A stretch of DNA of 64,000 nt from Pedobacter heparinus DSM 2366 (GCF_000023825.1 NC_013061.1:4960001-5024000); one strand, 5' to 3'. Counted from the stretch's first letter, positions 18,018-28,483 are shown. The notes: generated by a model from the sequence alone, not told the origin. Made by a program: numbers and translations.

Positions 18018-19718
18018 TTAATTATTATCAGAGGCAGCTGCTATTGTTTTTATAGGGCTGCCTATTGTTTTATATTCGCCCTCACCTTTAAGGATGGCCA
18101 GCATTTTATTGTTGTTATTTAACAGACTTTTTGCTGCATTCAGCTCCTTATCGTACTGAAACGCCTGGATCACTTTACCCTTTTCATAGTAGTAGCGGCT
18201 TACGATCTGGGTTTCTAAAACTCTTTTGATCTCTGCTTTATAGGTAGTCAGGTCTGTTTTTCTGGCACCAAGCATTTTTTCTTTTAAATCTTCAAGGTCG
18301 GCCTTAACAAGCGTCAGTTTATTCTCTTTTTCTGCCTCTGTTCTCAGGTCAGACAATAAGCGTTCTGTACGTGAGGTGTATGAGTAATCCCGTCCTGCCA
18401 TGGTATTTACAAAAGCGGCATAATCGTTTTCCGTAAGCTGAAAAGAAGCTGCCGGAGCAATTTCTTTATTGTTCTTTTTATAATTATTGGCATAATCAAA
18501 AAACAGGTTCTTATTCAACAGTGAAATGGTTACCGGGCTAAGCTTAGGGCTATTTACCAGCACATCAGGATAAATGCCATTTCCGTCATATACATTTCTC
18601 CCGGTTTTTGTACTGAATTTACTCATCAGCGAATCTGCAAATTTGAGTGTTTTGCCGTTGGCATCCTTATGCGCATAGTCAAGCGCCTGGATGCACCTGC
18701 CCGAGGGGGTAAAATATTTGGCTACAGTAACCTTAACAAGGCTGTTATAAGGCAGGTTAAAGGTTTGTTGAACCAGCCCCTTTCCATAGCTCCTCTGTCC
18801 AACAATTATAGCCCTGTCGAGGTCCTGCAGTGCTCCAGCAACAATTTCAGAAGCCGAGGCAGAAGATCCACTGATTAACACCACCAGTGGAACGTTTGGA
18901 AATAAGGGCTGGTTAATTGTTTTATAGGTAATGGTTTTTTGCGGATTTCTTCCTTTCTGGGTCACGATCAGGATATCCTTATCCACAAAAATGTTGACAA
19001 TTTTAACAGCTTCCTGCAGTATCCCCCCACCGTTGTATCGCAAATCGAGGATCATACCCTTAGGCTGCTGTCTACCCAATGTAACTGCAGCATCCTTAAC
19101 CTCCTGAGCAGAGTTTTCAAGGAATTTATCCAAACGGATATAGGCAATATTATCTGCTGTCATGCCGGAGTAGGCAACATTGGGCTGTTTGATTTCATCA
19201 CGGGTCAGGTTTTTGGTAATCAAGGTACCTTCCCTAATGATCAGGAGTTCGACAACAGAGCCTTTTGGTCCCCTCAGCAACTGGCTTACCTGCGCCCGGT
19301 CTTTCCCCTTAACCTCATTACCATTAATTTTTACAAGTTGATCGCCAGGTTTTACTCCCTGTTTATCGGCCGGATAGCCTTCATTAACCTCATTTACAAA
19401 TAACTTACCCTCAATAAAAATGGTGCTGGCCCCAATGCCACCGTATTGAGTACTCACGTATTTCAGCTTATAATCTTCTACTTCTGATTCAGGAACGTAT
19501 TCTGTATAAGGGTCCAGATTTTCGAGCATCGCATCAATGCTGCTGCGCATGAGGCTGGAAGGGTTTGTTTCCTCTACATAATTGATGTTTATTTCTTTAT
19601 ATAAAGAAGCAAAAATGTCCAGATTCTTTGACACCTGAAAAAGGTCTTCCTTAAAAGACCAGGTTATAGAAGCAAAGGTAATAAGGAGAGCAACTGCGGC
19701 AATTTTGTATATTTTCAT
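18018..19718 (-). CDS. S41-family C-terminal processing peptidase
   Basis: The 566-residue protein has an N-terminal membrane or signal segment (IAAVALLITFASITWSF). A PDZ domain follows (about 90-175: GGIGAS...VKPGDQLVKINGNEV) and then the S41 protease core. The catalytic Ser is in SGSSASASEIVAGAL and the general-base Lys in GQRSYGKGLVQ. It is therefore a periplasmic CtpA/Prc-like serine protease. The C-terminal ~170 residues are charged and helical. Such enzymes trim C-termini or degrade envelope proteins. It is encoded alone. Confidence 0.93.
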   Translation of the reverse strand: MKIYKIAAVALLITFASITWSFKEDLFQVSKNLDIFASLYKEININYVEETNPSSLMRSSIDAMLENLDPYTEYVPESEVEDYKLKYVSTQYGGIGASTIFIEGKLFVNEVNEGYPADKQGVKPGDQLVKINGNEVKGKDRAQVSQLLRGPKGSVVELLIIREGTLITKNLTRDEIKQPNVAYSGMTADNIAYIRLDKFLENSAQEVKDAAVTLGRQQPKGMILDLRYNGGGILQEAVKIVNIFVDKDILIVTQKGRNPQKTITYKTINQPLFPNVPLVVLISGSSASASEIVAGALQDLDRAIIVGQRSYGKGLVQQTFNLPYNSLVKVTVAKYFTPSGRCIQALDYAHKDANGKTLKFADSLMSKFSTKTGRNVYDGNGIYPDVLVNSPKLSPVTISLLNKNLFFDYANNYKKNNKEIAPAASFQLTENDYAAFVNTMAGRDYSYTSRTERLLSDLRTEAEKENKLTLVKADLEDLKEKMLGARKTDLTTYKAEIKRVLETQIVSRYYYEKGKVIQAFQYDKELNAAKSLLNNNNKMLAILKGEGEYKTIGSPIKTIAAASDNN

Positions 19719-19795
19719 CGTAAGCAGATGGGGTTCATCAATCCATTGAAGTAAATTTACAAAAAAGCCTCGTATATCAATAAAAAGGCAGCAAA

Positions 19796-20011
19796 TTAAA
19801 GCCTGTTCCCTTCCGGATCCGCTAGCGCCTTGTTAATCGTAAACTCAACATAAGTGCGGTCCCTTTTTACCAGGCCCATCAATTGTGTTACGAGCTGATC
19901 TTCCTGACCAGGGCTAAACGACAGGTCTACTGCAGCCAGATCACGGTATTTTCTCAAAAATTTTATTTTAACCTTTTCCCAGGTTTCAGGAGTAAGCGTA
20001 AAACTTGCCAT
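19796..20011 (-). CDS. Small CsbD-like stress protein
   Basis: I use the ATG at 20011 (71 aa, MASFTLTPETWEKVK), because the upstream 16 codons look like leader sequence and run toward the neighbouring terminator. The pattern W-x2-VK-x2-F-x2-KY-x-DL-x3-DL-x-F-x2-GQED-x-L resembles the short CsbD/YjbJ stress proteins (W..lKGk.ke.yG.LTddDL...eG..d.L). The fit is partial, as the glycines of canonical CsbD are missing. The function is unknown, with a general stress role only by family analogy. Confidence 0.5.
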   Translation of the reverse strand: MASFTLTPETWEKVKIKFLRKYRDLAAVDLSFSPGQEDQLVTQLMGLVKRDRTYVEFTINKALADPEGNRL

Positions 20012-20076
20012 AATATGTACTTTGATGCAAAAATAGGAAAATTTATGAGAGCAAAGCACCCATTTTTTATAACAAA

Positions 20077-20104
20077 AAGCCCGGACTTTACGCTGTCCGG
20101 GCTT
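20077..20104 (-). terminator. Terminator of the SusCD cassette 1 operon
   Basis: A perfect 10-bp stem AAGCCCGGAC/GTCCGGGCTT has an 8-base loop. A U-run follows on the minus strand (plus-strand AAAAA at 74-78). It lies 41 bases after the GHL10 gene stop and upstream of the small CsbD-like gene. Confidence 0.8.
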
Positions 20105-20144
20105 AATTTATATAGCTGTAACCATTTTTATTTAGGCCAGTTCA

Positions 20145-21590
20145 TTATTTTTTCTCTACTACACCAGATGACTTACTTTCCTGGCTATCTATATTTAGCG
20201 TTGAAACAGAATAATATCCAATTGTGTTAATTGAAATGCTATTCCCTTTGGTTATCGTTAATACTTTCCCTTCTTTCTTTAAATCAGAAAAATAATACAC
20301 AACTGATTTCACATTTCCTGTAACATTCCATTTCAACTCCCCATTTTCTATCCTAACATTTGTAGCTTCAGCTGGGGCTGCAGCAACATTACGACCTAAA
20401 AATGGCATAACAGCAGGGTCTTTGTAAATAGCGGCGAGCTTATCTGTAATGCCTACCTTATTCAAGTTAAGATATTTAGCACTGTACATTGCATTTCCTA
20501 CAACTTTCTTATTTAACCTAGTCAGGTCAAATTGTCTTTGTAACTCTGATGATGACTGAAAAGCCGCCGGCGCAGTAGCATCTCCAAATCTATAATAGCC
20601 ATGCCCCACCATTAAAGCTGCTTTGAAGCTGTTCTGAGACCATTCGGAAAGTCGCAATTGAAAATCGTTGTATTGGTTTCCTATTTCCTGATACAATTGA
20701 GGTATAACCACATCTACCCAACCTTCCTGGTTCCATTTTTTAACGTCGGCATATAGGGTATTAAAGTTTTTAGTGATTTCCGGAGCAGGTGAAACAGAAA
20801 ATACTACTCCGGGTTTCGTAGCTACTATAATATCATATACACCTTTTATTGCCTTATTCACATTGTCCCTTCTAAAATCCTGAATATTGGCCATACCTGC
20901 ACCGTACTTTGTAAAATCTGCCTGATCTGTAAACGTTTCGCCTTCCGGATAAAAGTAATCATCAAAATGTATCCCATCGACATCGTATTTTGTGATCGTT
21001 TCTTTAACAATATCAACCAGTCGTTGCCTCACTTCGGGCAATGCAGGGTTATAAATGCGTATGGTCGGAAAGTCCAGTACCCATTCTGGTTTAACAGAAG
21101 AATGAAGGGCCGGAAATGAGCTGGCAGAACTGGCACGAGTTGCTATCCGATATGGGTTCATCCAGGCATGAAACTCAATATCTCTGGCATGGGCTTCATC
21201 AATCATAAATTTAAGCACATCATACCCTGGGTCTACACCTCTTGTTCCAGTGATAGATGCGCTCCAGGGTTCATAGCTGGAATTATAAAATGCATCTCCC
21301 ATTCCTTTTACCTGAAAATATATGGCATTGATATTAAGGCTCTTAAACTTTTCAAGGTAATCTATGTATTGTTGCTTCTGGCCAGCCATAGTATATACAC
21401 TTTGTGGCCAGTCTAAACCATACACTGAGGCAATCCAAACCGCTCTCATTTCTTTTTTAGGAAAAAGAAGGCTTGTTTCTACTGGCGGATCAACAGGATC
21501 AGGTTTGGCGTCGTTACCACCTTTCTTACAGGCATTTAGAAGCAGTGCCAAGATCAGCACTGCCACAAGGTGTAAATGGTTCTTTTTCAT
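20145..21590 (-). CDS. Family-10-like glycosyl hydrolase lipoprotein (GHL10/DUF187, DigH-like)
   Basis: The ATG at 21590 gives a standard lipoprotein signal (MKKNHLHLVAVLILALLLNAC, lipobox LNAC); a start nine codons upstream (21617) is possible but less typical. The mature protein has the GHL10 signature: MRAVWIASVYGLDWP, INAIYFQVKGMGDAFY, IEFHAWMNPYRIA, a YDVDGIHFDDYFYP catalytic strand and WVDVVIPQLYQE. A short beta domain ends the protein. E. coli DigH/YddW of this family cleaves denuded peptidoglycan glycan strands, so a role in amino-sugar glycan breakdown is plausible. It is the last gene of the SusC1-SusD1 operon, 69 bases after the DUF4623-like gene. Confidence 0.88.
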   Translation of the reverse strand: MKKNHLHLVAVLILALLLNACKKGGNDAKPDPVDPPVETSLLFPKKEMRAVWIASVYGLDWPQSVYTMAGQKQQYIDYLEKFKSLNINAIYFQVKGMGDAFYNSSYEPWSASITGTRGVDPGYDVLKFMIDEAHARDIEFHAWMNPYRIATRASSASSFPALHSSVKPEWVLDFPTIRIYNPALPEVRQRLVDIVKETITKYDVDGIHFDDYFYPEGETFTDQADFTKYGAGMANIQDFRRDNVNKAIKGVYDIIVATKPGVVFSVSPAPEITKNFNTLYADVKKWNQEGWVDVVIPQLYQEIGNQYNDFQLRLSEWSQNSFKAALMVGHGYYRFGDATAPAAFQSSSELQRQFDLTRLNKKVVGNAMYSAKYLNLNKVGITDKLAAIYKDPAVMPFLGRNVAAAPAEATNVRIENGELKWNVTGNVKSVVYYFSDLKKEGKVLTITKGNSISINTIGYYSVSTLNIDSQESKSSGVVEKK

Positions 21591-21659
21591 TGATTTAAAG
21601 TTTTGTACTAATTTCAATTATATTATTGCTTAGTGTTCATTTTAAATGGGATAGATGGG

Positions 21660-23090
21660 TTAATCTAAAGCTACTTTCTTTTGAAATTCAAAAAACACGA
21701 ATCCCGCATCACTTGCAGCAGCATATAGCATTAGAGATACATCATTACCCATTGCATCCTTTTTAACATAAAAACCTGTTTGCGATGCTGGTGAGGTATT
21801 TACAGGCCCCATTAAGGAGTACTCAAATACAGGTTTAACCAAAGCTTGTGCATTTAAGTTGGTTAAAGCATCTTTTACATTTTCGCCTTTTGTAATGTCA
21901 TAAACAATAAAATTGGTAGCTTCCGCACCTGTTCTTGCTGCTGTGGTTACAATAAGGTAACGTTCGCCATTAAAGTAAACCACACGGGCATCTGAGCCTC
22001 TTACAGGAATGGCTGTCCTACTCATGGTAAATGCAGCCGTTCCTCCTTCAGACACCAATGCAACAGGCGCATCATGTCCTGTAAATAGGTATTCGCTAGT
22101 ATTGCCAATTCGATTGTACGAGGTCCATGATCCAGCCGCTGCAACTGGAATTGCAAAAGCAATCGGATTGGTTACGGAGGTATAATTAGCAACATCAAAT
22201 CTTAATATTTTAGTGCCTGCATTGTCTCCAAAAAAGAAATAGCCATTCCCTTGGTCATCTAAGCTCGCTGAAAAATTGTCGCCATATCTAACTCCGGCCC
22301 CGGTTATAGTTCCAACATTTATATTAGCAATTACTTGCGGAGCAAGGCTAGGATTAGTCCAGTGATAAATTTTTAAAGGGCTGCCAGCAGTATTACCAGA
22401 TAGGTTTGCGATATAGGAATGTCCATTTACCTGGGCCGCCATATTAAGGGTGAAGGTCCCTAAGGTAACTCCGGTTATATTTAACGGAATTTTATTGATT
22501 ACCCCAGCTTTCAGTTCCGACACATTTAGCAGATGTGGGGCTTCTCTTCTAGGAATTAAAACTTGTTGTCCGTCAAACCCACTACCTCTGGTTAATGCAC
22601 CTGTAAAGGCATCGTAAATTGGGTTTCCTAATGGGTTACTTGTAAAATCATAAGTAGTTTTATTTTCAAAATCAGCACCAAACACGGGCACTTTTAATCT
22701 CAACTTCACTAAATACTCGCGGTAACGAGGCGAATTTAAAACTTTAAGTACAATCACTTTCTCCGTTTGTCCCTCTTCAAATGTAACGGGGTACGTTTCT
22801 TGATTTAATTTAGCACCAGGAGATAGATCTGCCTCAAATTTAAGATTTGAGAAATCTGTGCCTGGTTCTATTCTGGGGAATGTCACTGTCTTGGTATTTT
22901 CATCAACAACCCCCTGCAACACGGTAGCCCCGTTTGCTCCGGCATTCATTAATTTAATTGAATTTAAAACAGTCATATTGGATGATGTATCAGGTGCTAC
23001 CGGGTAATCATCTTTACATGAGGCCAGGATCAGCAGCCCCATAAAGGTTGCTAAAAGTCCTGTTTTTGAAGTTTTATATGTTAGTTTCAT
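21660..23090 (-). CDS. SusCD-associated surface lipoprotein, DUF4623-like
   Basis: The 476-residue protein has a lipoprotein signal (LLATFMGLLILASCKDD). An Ig-like N-terminal domain (about 35-135) includes a DUF5018-like pattern of VTFPRIEPGTDFSNLKFEADLSPGAKL. The rest is a beta-rich domain, possibly a propeller, with repeated YF-x-NG-x-R/G-x-Y elements. Such lipoproteins are encoded next to SusD and are thought to bind glycan at the cell surface. The DUF4623 name is from memory and unsearched. It sits 39 bases downstream of susD1 and before the GHL10 hydrolase. Confidence 0.65.
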   Translation of the reverse strand: MKLTYKTSKTGLLATFMGLLILASCKDDYPVAPDTSSNMTVLNSIKLMNAGANGATVLQGVVDENTKTVTFPRIEPGTDFSNLKFEADLSPGAKLNQETYPVTFEEGQTEKVIVLKVLNSPRYREYLVKLRLKVPVFGADFENKTTYDFTSNPLGNPIYDAFTGALTRGSGFDGQQVLIPRREAPHLLNVSELKAGVINKIPLNITGVTLGTFTLNMAAQVNGHSYIANLSGNTAGSPLKIYHWTNPSLAPQVIANINVGTITGAGVRYGDNFSASLDDQGNGYFFFGDNAGTKILRFDVANYTSVTNPIAFAIPVAAAGSWTSYNRIGNTSEYLFTGHDAPVALVSEGGTAAFTMSRTAIPVRGSDARVVYFNGERYLIVTTAARTGAEATNFIVYDITKGENVKDALTNLNAQALVKPVFEYSLMGPVNTSPASQTGFYVKKDAMGNDVSLMLYAAASDAGFVFFEFQKKVALD

Positions 23091-23129
23091 TTTATATCTG
23101 TCTATTTTAGAAATATAGATTTTAAACCT

Positions 23130-24938
23130 TTAGTTCTGCGGCCAGCCTTGTGTCTGCGTCAATTTATATCCTTTGGCAGCATAATCGTCCATTTGAACCA
23201 AGCCAACAGGAGTTAAATATGGATTGATATTTGGTTGATTCAGAAATGGCAAACGGCCCTTATTTATAGTATTTTTATAAAAACCTTTCATGGCTGCCGC
23301 ATTGGTTCCATTGTAAACGGTTTCTGTTCCATTTAAATCTACAACAGAAACAATCCCTATATTTGCTGCAGTTAATGCGCCAGGAAGTTGTGTCGGAAAA
23401 TTAACCCATCCACCCGATAGTAAATCAGTGTTAAGGCTATTATCCATATACTGAAGTTTGGACCATCTCTTTAAATCTGCCAAACGAAAAATTTCGAACG
23501 CAAACTCCATTCTGCGCTCTCTTCTGATCTCCCATATTAAAGAAGACACATCGGGATCTCTATCCGGATCTGTTGGAAGAGCTGCTAAACTCAGGTTCGT
23601 TGTTTTAACTACACCCCTGGTTATCGCCTCTGCTGCCAAAGGCCTGCTCCTGATCTTGTTAATTGTTTTATCTATATCATTTTGTACTAACGCTGTACCA
23701 CCAATAGTAGCTAGTTCAGCTTTGGCTTCAACCCAGTTCAGCAATACTTCTGCATAACGTAATACCGGGGCATCCGTTTCATTTTTATCACCAACAAATT
23801 CTGGAGGCATACCCAGCAGGTCTACTTGTGTGCGTTTCTCTACATCCCGTGGCAAAAACTTGGTGATGTAGTAAAAAGAGCCCTTATTGAGCAGACTGGG
23901 TTTACTATAAAAAGTTGCTTCAAATCTGGAGTCACGGGTTTTTATCAGGTTATCCAGATTAAAATCCTGTATTGCAGAACTTGCATTTTGCCATACCCCG
24001 CCAGTATTAAGAATATAGGATTTAATTAAATCGGAAGTGGGGCCATTAGTTGTAGACTCTGCTAAATTACCATAAGATGCAATTGCATGGGTAACTCCGG
24101 CAGCAGGATCGTAATTTCTATACAAGATACACTCTTTGTTTCCTTTTAATTCTTTAGAAGTAAACAGTGTTTTATAATCAGTAGTAATGTCATACTTACC
24201 GCTTGAAATGACCATATCGGCAGCTTCCACGGCAAGATCTAAAAACTTTTTGGCGCGTTCATTACTCTTGTAATAATATTTTTGCCAGGTACCTTCAATT
24301 AATGCCAATCTGGAAACAAAACCTGCTACAATATATCTGTTTAAATTTTGATCCCCATCATTTAAACGAACATTTTGAAGTGCAAATTTCCAATCGTCAT
24401 ACGCACCATCCATTACTTCATTGCGTGGTGTTCTTGCTTTATACAATTCACCAAGCTCTGTATTTTGAATTTCCCGTGTATAGTAAGGCACATCTCCGTA
24501 GGATTGTACCAGTTCTGAATACCTAAAACCTCTGAAAAACCGTCCAACACCTGTCCAATGTGCCTTCGCTTCAGTCGACAAAATGCCAGACATTTTAGTT
24601 TCTATCCGGTCTAACATGATGTTAACAGAGCGGATAGTCGTATAACTCCAAATAGAACTGTTAGGTACCGAACGTGTAAAGTTCGGTTGATTTCCCTGAA
24701 CAACCATATCATCGCTATTGGTATAACCTACCAAGGGTGCACCAGTTGTCGTAAAGCCATTTCCATAACCGTCAAAAAAATCTGTATAATATTTGTTTGC
24801 GTAAAGACGGAGTTTTTCTTCGCTCGTCCAGGCTGTCTCATCCGTTTCGGAGGTCAAAGGTGGCCTGTCTAAAAATTTCTTACAACCAGAAAAAACGATC
24901 ACTAAAAAGACGAATACTATTTTAAATGCTATTTTCAT
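23130..24938 (-). CDS. SusD/RagB-family nutrient-binding lipoprotein (cassette 1)
   Basis: The 602-residue lipoprotein starts with FKIVFVFLVIVFSGCKKFLDRPP, the classic SusD N-terminus after the lipobox. It has TPR-like helical blocks, the RFFRGFRYSELVQSYGDVPYYT motif (about 125-146) and the conserved C-terminal ALIWEIRRERRMEFAFE-type region and LTQTQGWPQN end. SusD-like lids bind glycan at the cell surface and pass it to SusC. It begins 17 bases after susC1 and is strongly similar to the SusD of cassette 3, including the start motif LDRPP and NKYYTDFFDGYG versus NGFYANYFNGYN. Confidence 0.96.
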   Translation of the reverse strand: MKIAFKIVFVFLVIVFSGCKKFLDRPPLTSETDETAWTSEEKLRLYANKYYTDFFDGYGNGFTTTGAPLVGYTNSDDMVVQGNQPNFTRSVPNSSIWSYTTIRSVNIMLDRIETKMSGILSTEAKAHWTGVGRFFRGFRYSELVQSYGDVPYYTREIQNTELGELYKARTPRNEVMDGAYDDWKFALQNVRLNDGDQNLNRYIVAGFVSRLALIEGTWQKYYYKSNERAKKFLDLAVEAADMVISSGKYDITTDYKTLFTSKELKGNKECILYRNYDPAAGVTHAIASYGNLAESTTNGPTSDLIKSYILNTGGVWQNASSAIQDFNLDNLIKTRDSRFEATFYSKPSLLNKGSFYYITKFLPRDVEKRTQVDLLGMPPEFVGDKNETDAPVLRYAEVLLNWVEAKAELATIGGTALVQNDIDKTINKIRSRPLAAEAITRGVVKTTNLSLAALPTDPDRDPDVSSLIWEIRRERRMEFAFEIFRLADLKRWSKLQYMDNSLNTDLLSGGWVNFPTQLPGALTAANIGIVSVVDLNGTETVYNGTNAAAMKGFYKNTINKGRLPFLNQPNINPYLTPVGLVQMDDYAAKGYKLTQTQGWPQN

Positions 24939-24955
24939 TTCTTTCTTCCTTTAAA

Positions 24956-27900
24956 TTAAAAACCAATTTGAAGTCCTGCAGAAGCCGATTTAAATGCAGG
25001 ATTTGAGGTACCTGTACGGCCTAAATTATAATTTCCTTCAGAACGTAATATAGAATATCCTGAAATAGCTTCTGGATCAATCGGCAATCCTCTCAAATTA
25101 TCAAACGTAATAAAGTTCTCCAGGGAAATGTAAACCCTTGCATTAGCGAGCTTAATTTTCTTAAGCACTGAAGCAGGCAGGTTATACCCGAAAGTAATGT
25201 TCTTTATTTTTAAATAAGACATGTCCAGCATATATTTACTTTGAGTTCTCATCACATATCCTTCATTGGCACCGTTCATATTCCAGGCCCTTGGATAAAA
25301 CGCTCCAGTACGATCAGGTTTCCAGTAATCCCCGGCAATTGCTTGTGGCATTGCGCCCTCTTTGGCGAAATATCCAGGTATAGCCAACTGTCCGCTACCC
25401 CAAATTTTTCTTTCACCCACGCCTTGAAAGAAAACGGATAAATCAAATCCTTTGAAGTCGGCACCTAAACGAAAGCCATATTGGTACCTTGGTGTGATAT
25501 TTCCAATTACAACCCGATCACCAGGATCACCATTGGTGCCTTTTCCGGCATCGATGTAGCCATCCCCATTCAAATCCTTAAACTTCACATCTCCAGGGCT
25601 AATCAGCAAGGTCTGGTTACCATCTTCAAAATAGGTCTGATAAACAGGATTATCCCCAGCAAGTTTATTAGTTGTTTTACTGGTTCCATTATATACAATA
25701 TTGGTTTGCACAAACTTACCGTTAGCATCATACACGAAATCATCCGCTTGAAATAACCGGTCGGTTACAAAACCATATACATCACCATATCTTCGTCCTG
25801 TAGAAAAAGTTGAACTTAGAAGTCTATTTTCCCAGGAATTTTTATAATCAGGGCCTTTTGTAATAATAGTCACAGCGTCAGAAAGATTAGCATCTATACT
25901 TAAGCGGAGCCCATTATCGAATTGATGGTTAAAATCTATATTCAATTCCCATCCCCGGGTTCTCAAGTTTCCATAATTACCCTCAGGGGCACTTGCACCA
26001 AAGGTAGCAGGCAGTGCATCACCTCCCATAATCATATCGTTGGTGTTCCGCTGAAACACTTCAGCTGTAATGCCCAACTTATTATTAAAGAATCGAAGAT
26101 CAACCCCCAGGTTCATATGCTCAATATTTTGCCATGAAACGTCCCCCGAGACAGGGTCAGGTGTAGCCAAATAATAATAAGGGTTGGCAGAACTATTTAA
26201 CCATGAGCTTTTGAATGGATCCATTACTGGTAAATACAGGGAATTAGGCACTAATTGATCTCCAATAGAACCCCAGGATGCACGAAGTTTGGCAAAACTC
26301 AATACAGGTTTTATCGATTCCATAAAATTCTCGTTAGATATAACCCAACCTCCAGAAACCCCGGGATATGATCTCCATCTCAAATGCGTTGGAAATTTCG
26401 AGCTCCCATCGCGTCTCAAAGTAGCTTCAAAAAGATATTTGTCTTTGTAGGCATAATTGATTCTTCCAAAAAATCCTGCTTGTGAATCCCAATTCGCACC
26501 TCCACCTGATTTTTCAGTTCCGCCAAGAGCAAAATTATATTGCGGATTGTCATTGTTTAATAAGTTACTTCTATAAGAGAATTGACTGGAATAGTCAAAA
26601 GCAACGATATTACTACCCAGCAAAAACTTGAATTGATGATTACCTAAATCCAAATTGTAATTTGTAAGCACATTAAATGTACTTCTTTTTGACCTATAAT
26701 TATTTTGTGAGAAAGAAGTATTTGCCTTAAGGGTATGATCCGTTAACGGAAAACGATAAGCCGGCATGCCTCCTGAATCTGTAATATTGCCGTTTTCATC
26801 AACATACACTTGCCCGTTTGCGTCTCTAAGCGTCTCAACACCATACCAGGTAGTACGTCCCTGTACATAAGGAACAGAATAGGTTAATAGATTATTTTCT
26901 GTACTATATGCATAATCGGCTTGCACATCCCAGGCTTTGGTGATATTGATTGTAGTACCTAAATTCATATTCAAATACTTTTCATCACGGATCTGATCAT
27001 TCGACATCCTGGCAGAAAAGGCAGGGTCTATAATATCTTCACCCTGCTCCTGCACACCTATTGGAAATAAACGACTCCAACGGTAAAGATATAACCAGGG
27101 ATCTGCTGTAAAAGCATCTACATTTAATGAATAAGGATTCCGCTTTGTTGCATCTGCATACCTTACTCCACCGCGAACAGTTAAATAGTCAGTCGCTTTA
27201 GTGGACAAAGTTAATGCCGGGATAAATCTCCGGTAATCATCATGCTTGGCAGGTTTCATCATACCCTCTTGCCCCAAATACCCAACACTTAAATTATAAC
27301 TTGTATTCCCGCTTTTCCCGTTTAAGCCAAGGTTATGAATTTGAGATAAACCATGATCTTTTATCATGGCTTCTACAGGATCATAAATTCTATAGCCGAA
27401 TTTTTGGGCTCCGTCCCAAAACCAGTCACGACCATACACAATAGGGTCATTGTTGCCAACCACATCACCATATTTTGCCTGCCATTCTTTGATCTTACCG
27501 AAACTCGTTCTGTCTATACGCCAGAACCCCCCTGCAGGACCAGGTTGTTTCATGTTTTCATGAGCATCCAATGTATATTCCAAACCGTCAATTCCAGCAA
27601 TATCAATGGGTTTAAATGGAGATTGCCATACAAAATTATTCGAGTAAGTAACCCTACTTCCATCTACCTTTGCCCCCTTTTTTGTCGTGATCAGGATTAC
27701 GCCAAAAGCGGCCTTTGAACCATAAATCGCACTCGAGGCCGCGTCTTTTAATACGCTTATACTCTCTATATCATTTGGATTTACATATTGAATACTTGGA
27801 ATTTCTACGTTATCGACTAATATTAGTGGACTGTTCGAACCTACGATCGATCCTATTTGGCCACGAATTTTAATAATCGGGTCTGATCCTACCTCGCCAC

Positions 27901-28360
27901 TAGGCACAACTATTGAAAGGCCCGGAACTGCACCCTGCAAGCCTCTTCCTACATCGGCTAAAGGACGGTTGCCAAATACTTTCTCTACATTTACAGAAGA
28001 TACCGCACCTGTCAAACTTTCTTTCTTTTGCGTGCCAAACCCTACCACAACCACTTCATCAAGCCCATTGTTATCAGCAACAAGATTTACATTAATTGTA
28101 CTGCTGCTGCCAACATTTCTTTCTAAAGTAGTATAACCCACATAGCTAAAAACCAGGACATCATTTGCTGCAGCTTTAATGGCATATTTTCCATCGCCAC
28201 CGGTTTGTGCAACCATGGTAGTTCCCTTAACCCGAATGGAAACCCCTGGTATAGGCCCGTCCGCAGACGAAACCGTACCTGTTATTGTAATTTGCTGGGC
28301 AATCGCCTGGACCGCCAGCAAAAATGTACTCAAGAACAGTATGAGTAATTTTTTTTTCAT
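24956..28360 (-). CDS. SusC/RagA TonB-dependent outer-membrane transporter (cassette 1)
   Basis: The 1134-residue protein has a signal peptide (LLILFLSTFLLAVQAIAQQ), a carboxypeptidase-regulatory-like domain (about 22-95) and a plug domain with the SusC signature VVGFGTQKKESLTGAVSSV. A 22-strand beta-barrel ends in Phe (GLQIGF). It lacks the STN signalling domain of ECF-linked transporters, which fits control by the adjacent DeoR rather than an anti-sigma factor. It is the first gene of the leftward operon and lies 278 bases from the divergent deoR1. It is closely related to the cassette 3 transporter, since both contain SGEVGSDP-x-IKIRGQIGS. Confidence 0.97.
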   Translation of the reverse strand: MKKKLLILFLSTFLLAVQAIAQQITITGTVSSADGPIPGVSIRVKGTTMVAQTGGDGKYAIKAAANDVLVFSYVGYTTLERNVGSSSTINVNLVADNNGLDEVVVVGFGTQKKESLTGAVSSVNVEKVFGNRPLADVGRGLQGAVPGLSIVVPSGEVGSDPIIKIRGQIGSIVGSNSPLILVDNVEIPSIQYVNPNDIESISVLKDAASSAIYGSKAAFGVILITTKKGAKVDGSRVTYSNNFVWQSPFKPIDIAGIDGLEYTLDAHENMKQPGPAGGFWRIDRTSFGKIKEWQAKYGDVVGNNDPIVYGRDWFWDGAQKFGYRIYDPVEAMIKDHGLSQIHNLGLNGKSGNTSYNLSVGYLGQEGMMKPAKHDDYRRFIPALTLSTKATDYLTVRGGVRYADATKRNPYSLNVDAFTADPWLYLYRWSRLFPIGVQEQGEDIIDPAFSARMSNDQIRDEKYLNMNLGTTINITKAWDVQADYAYSTENNLLTYSVPYVQGRTTWYGVETLRDANGQVYVDENGNITDSGGMPAYRFPLTDHTLKANTSFSQNNYRSKRSTFNVLTNYNLDLGNHQFKFLLGSNIVAFDYSSQFSYRSNLLNNDNPQYNFALGGTEKSGGGANWDSQAGFFGRINYAYKDKYLFEATLRRDGSSKFPTHLRWRSYPGVSGGWVISNENFMESIKPVLSFAKLRASWGSIGDQLVPNSLYLPVMDPFKSSWLNSSANPYYYLATPDPVSGDVSWQNIEHMNLGVDLRFFNNKLGITAEVFQRNTNDMIMGGDALPATFGASAPEGNYGNLRTRGWELNIDFNHQFDNGLRLSIDANLSDAVTIITKGPDYKNSWENRLLSSTFSTGRRYGDVYGFVTDRLFQADDFVYDANGKFVQTNIVYNGTSKTTNKLAGDNPVYQTYFEDGNQTLLISPGDVKFKDLNGDGYIDAGKGTNGDPGDRVVIGNITPRYQYGFRLGADFKGFDLSVFFQGVGERKIWGSGQLAIPGYFAKEGAMPQAIAGDYWKPDRTGAFYPRAWNMNGANEGYVMRTQSKYMLDMSYLKIKNITFGYNLPASVLKKIKLANARVYISLENFITFDNLRGLPIDPEAISGYSILRSEGNYNLGRTGTSNPAFKSASAGLQIGF

Positions 28361-28461
28361 AAAAACGCAGATTTTTGGTTAAATAAATAGTTAAATAATT
28401 ATTGTTCGATAATGATTAATTGTTCGGTTGTTGGTTTGGTACTGGCTTTTTATACTCGATT

Positions 28462-28483
28462 ACAAATACCGCAATAACCCGCA
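28462..28483. promoter_or_regulatory. Candidate DeoR operator O1a (CGCA pair, 10-bp period)
   Basis: ACAAATACCGCA is followed by a second CGCA exactly 10 bases later (28470-28473 and 28480-28483). The complete 22-base segment recurs identically upstream of susC2 at 36184-36205. It lies about 110 bases upstream of the susC1 start. Confidence 0.6.

Noticed and set aside
28397..28434. Two ATTGTTCG copies upstream of susC1
   Set aside because: They are 18 bp apart and are not repeated in the other cassette regions. The CGCA period explains the regulation better, so I do not call them operators.
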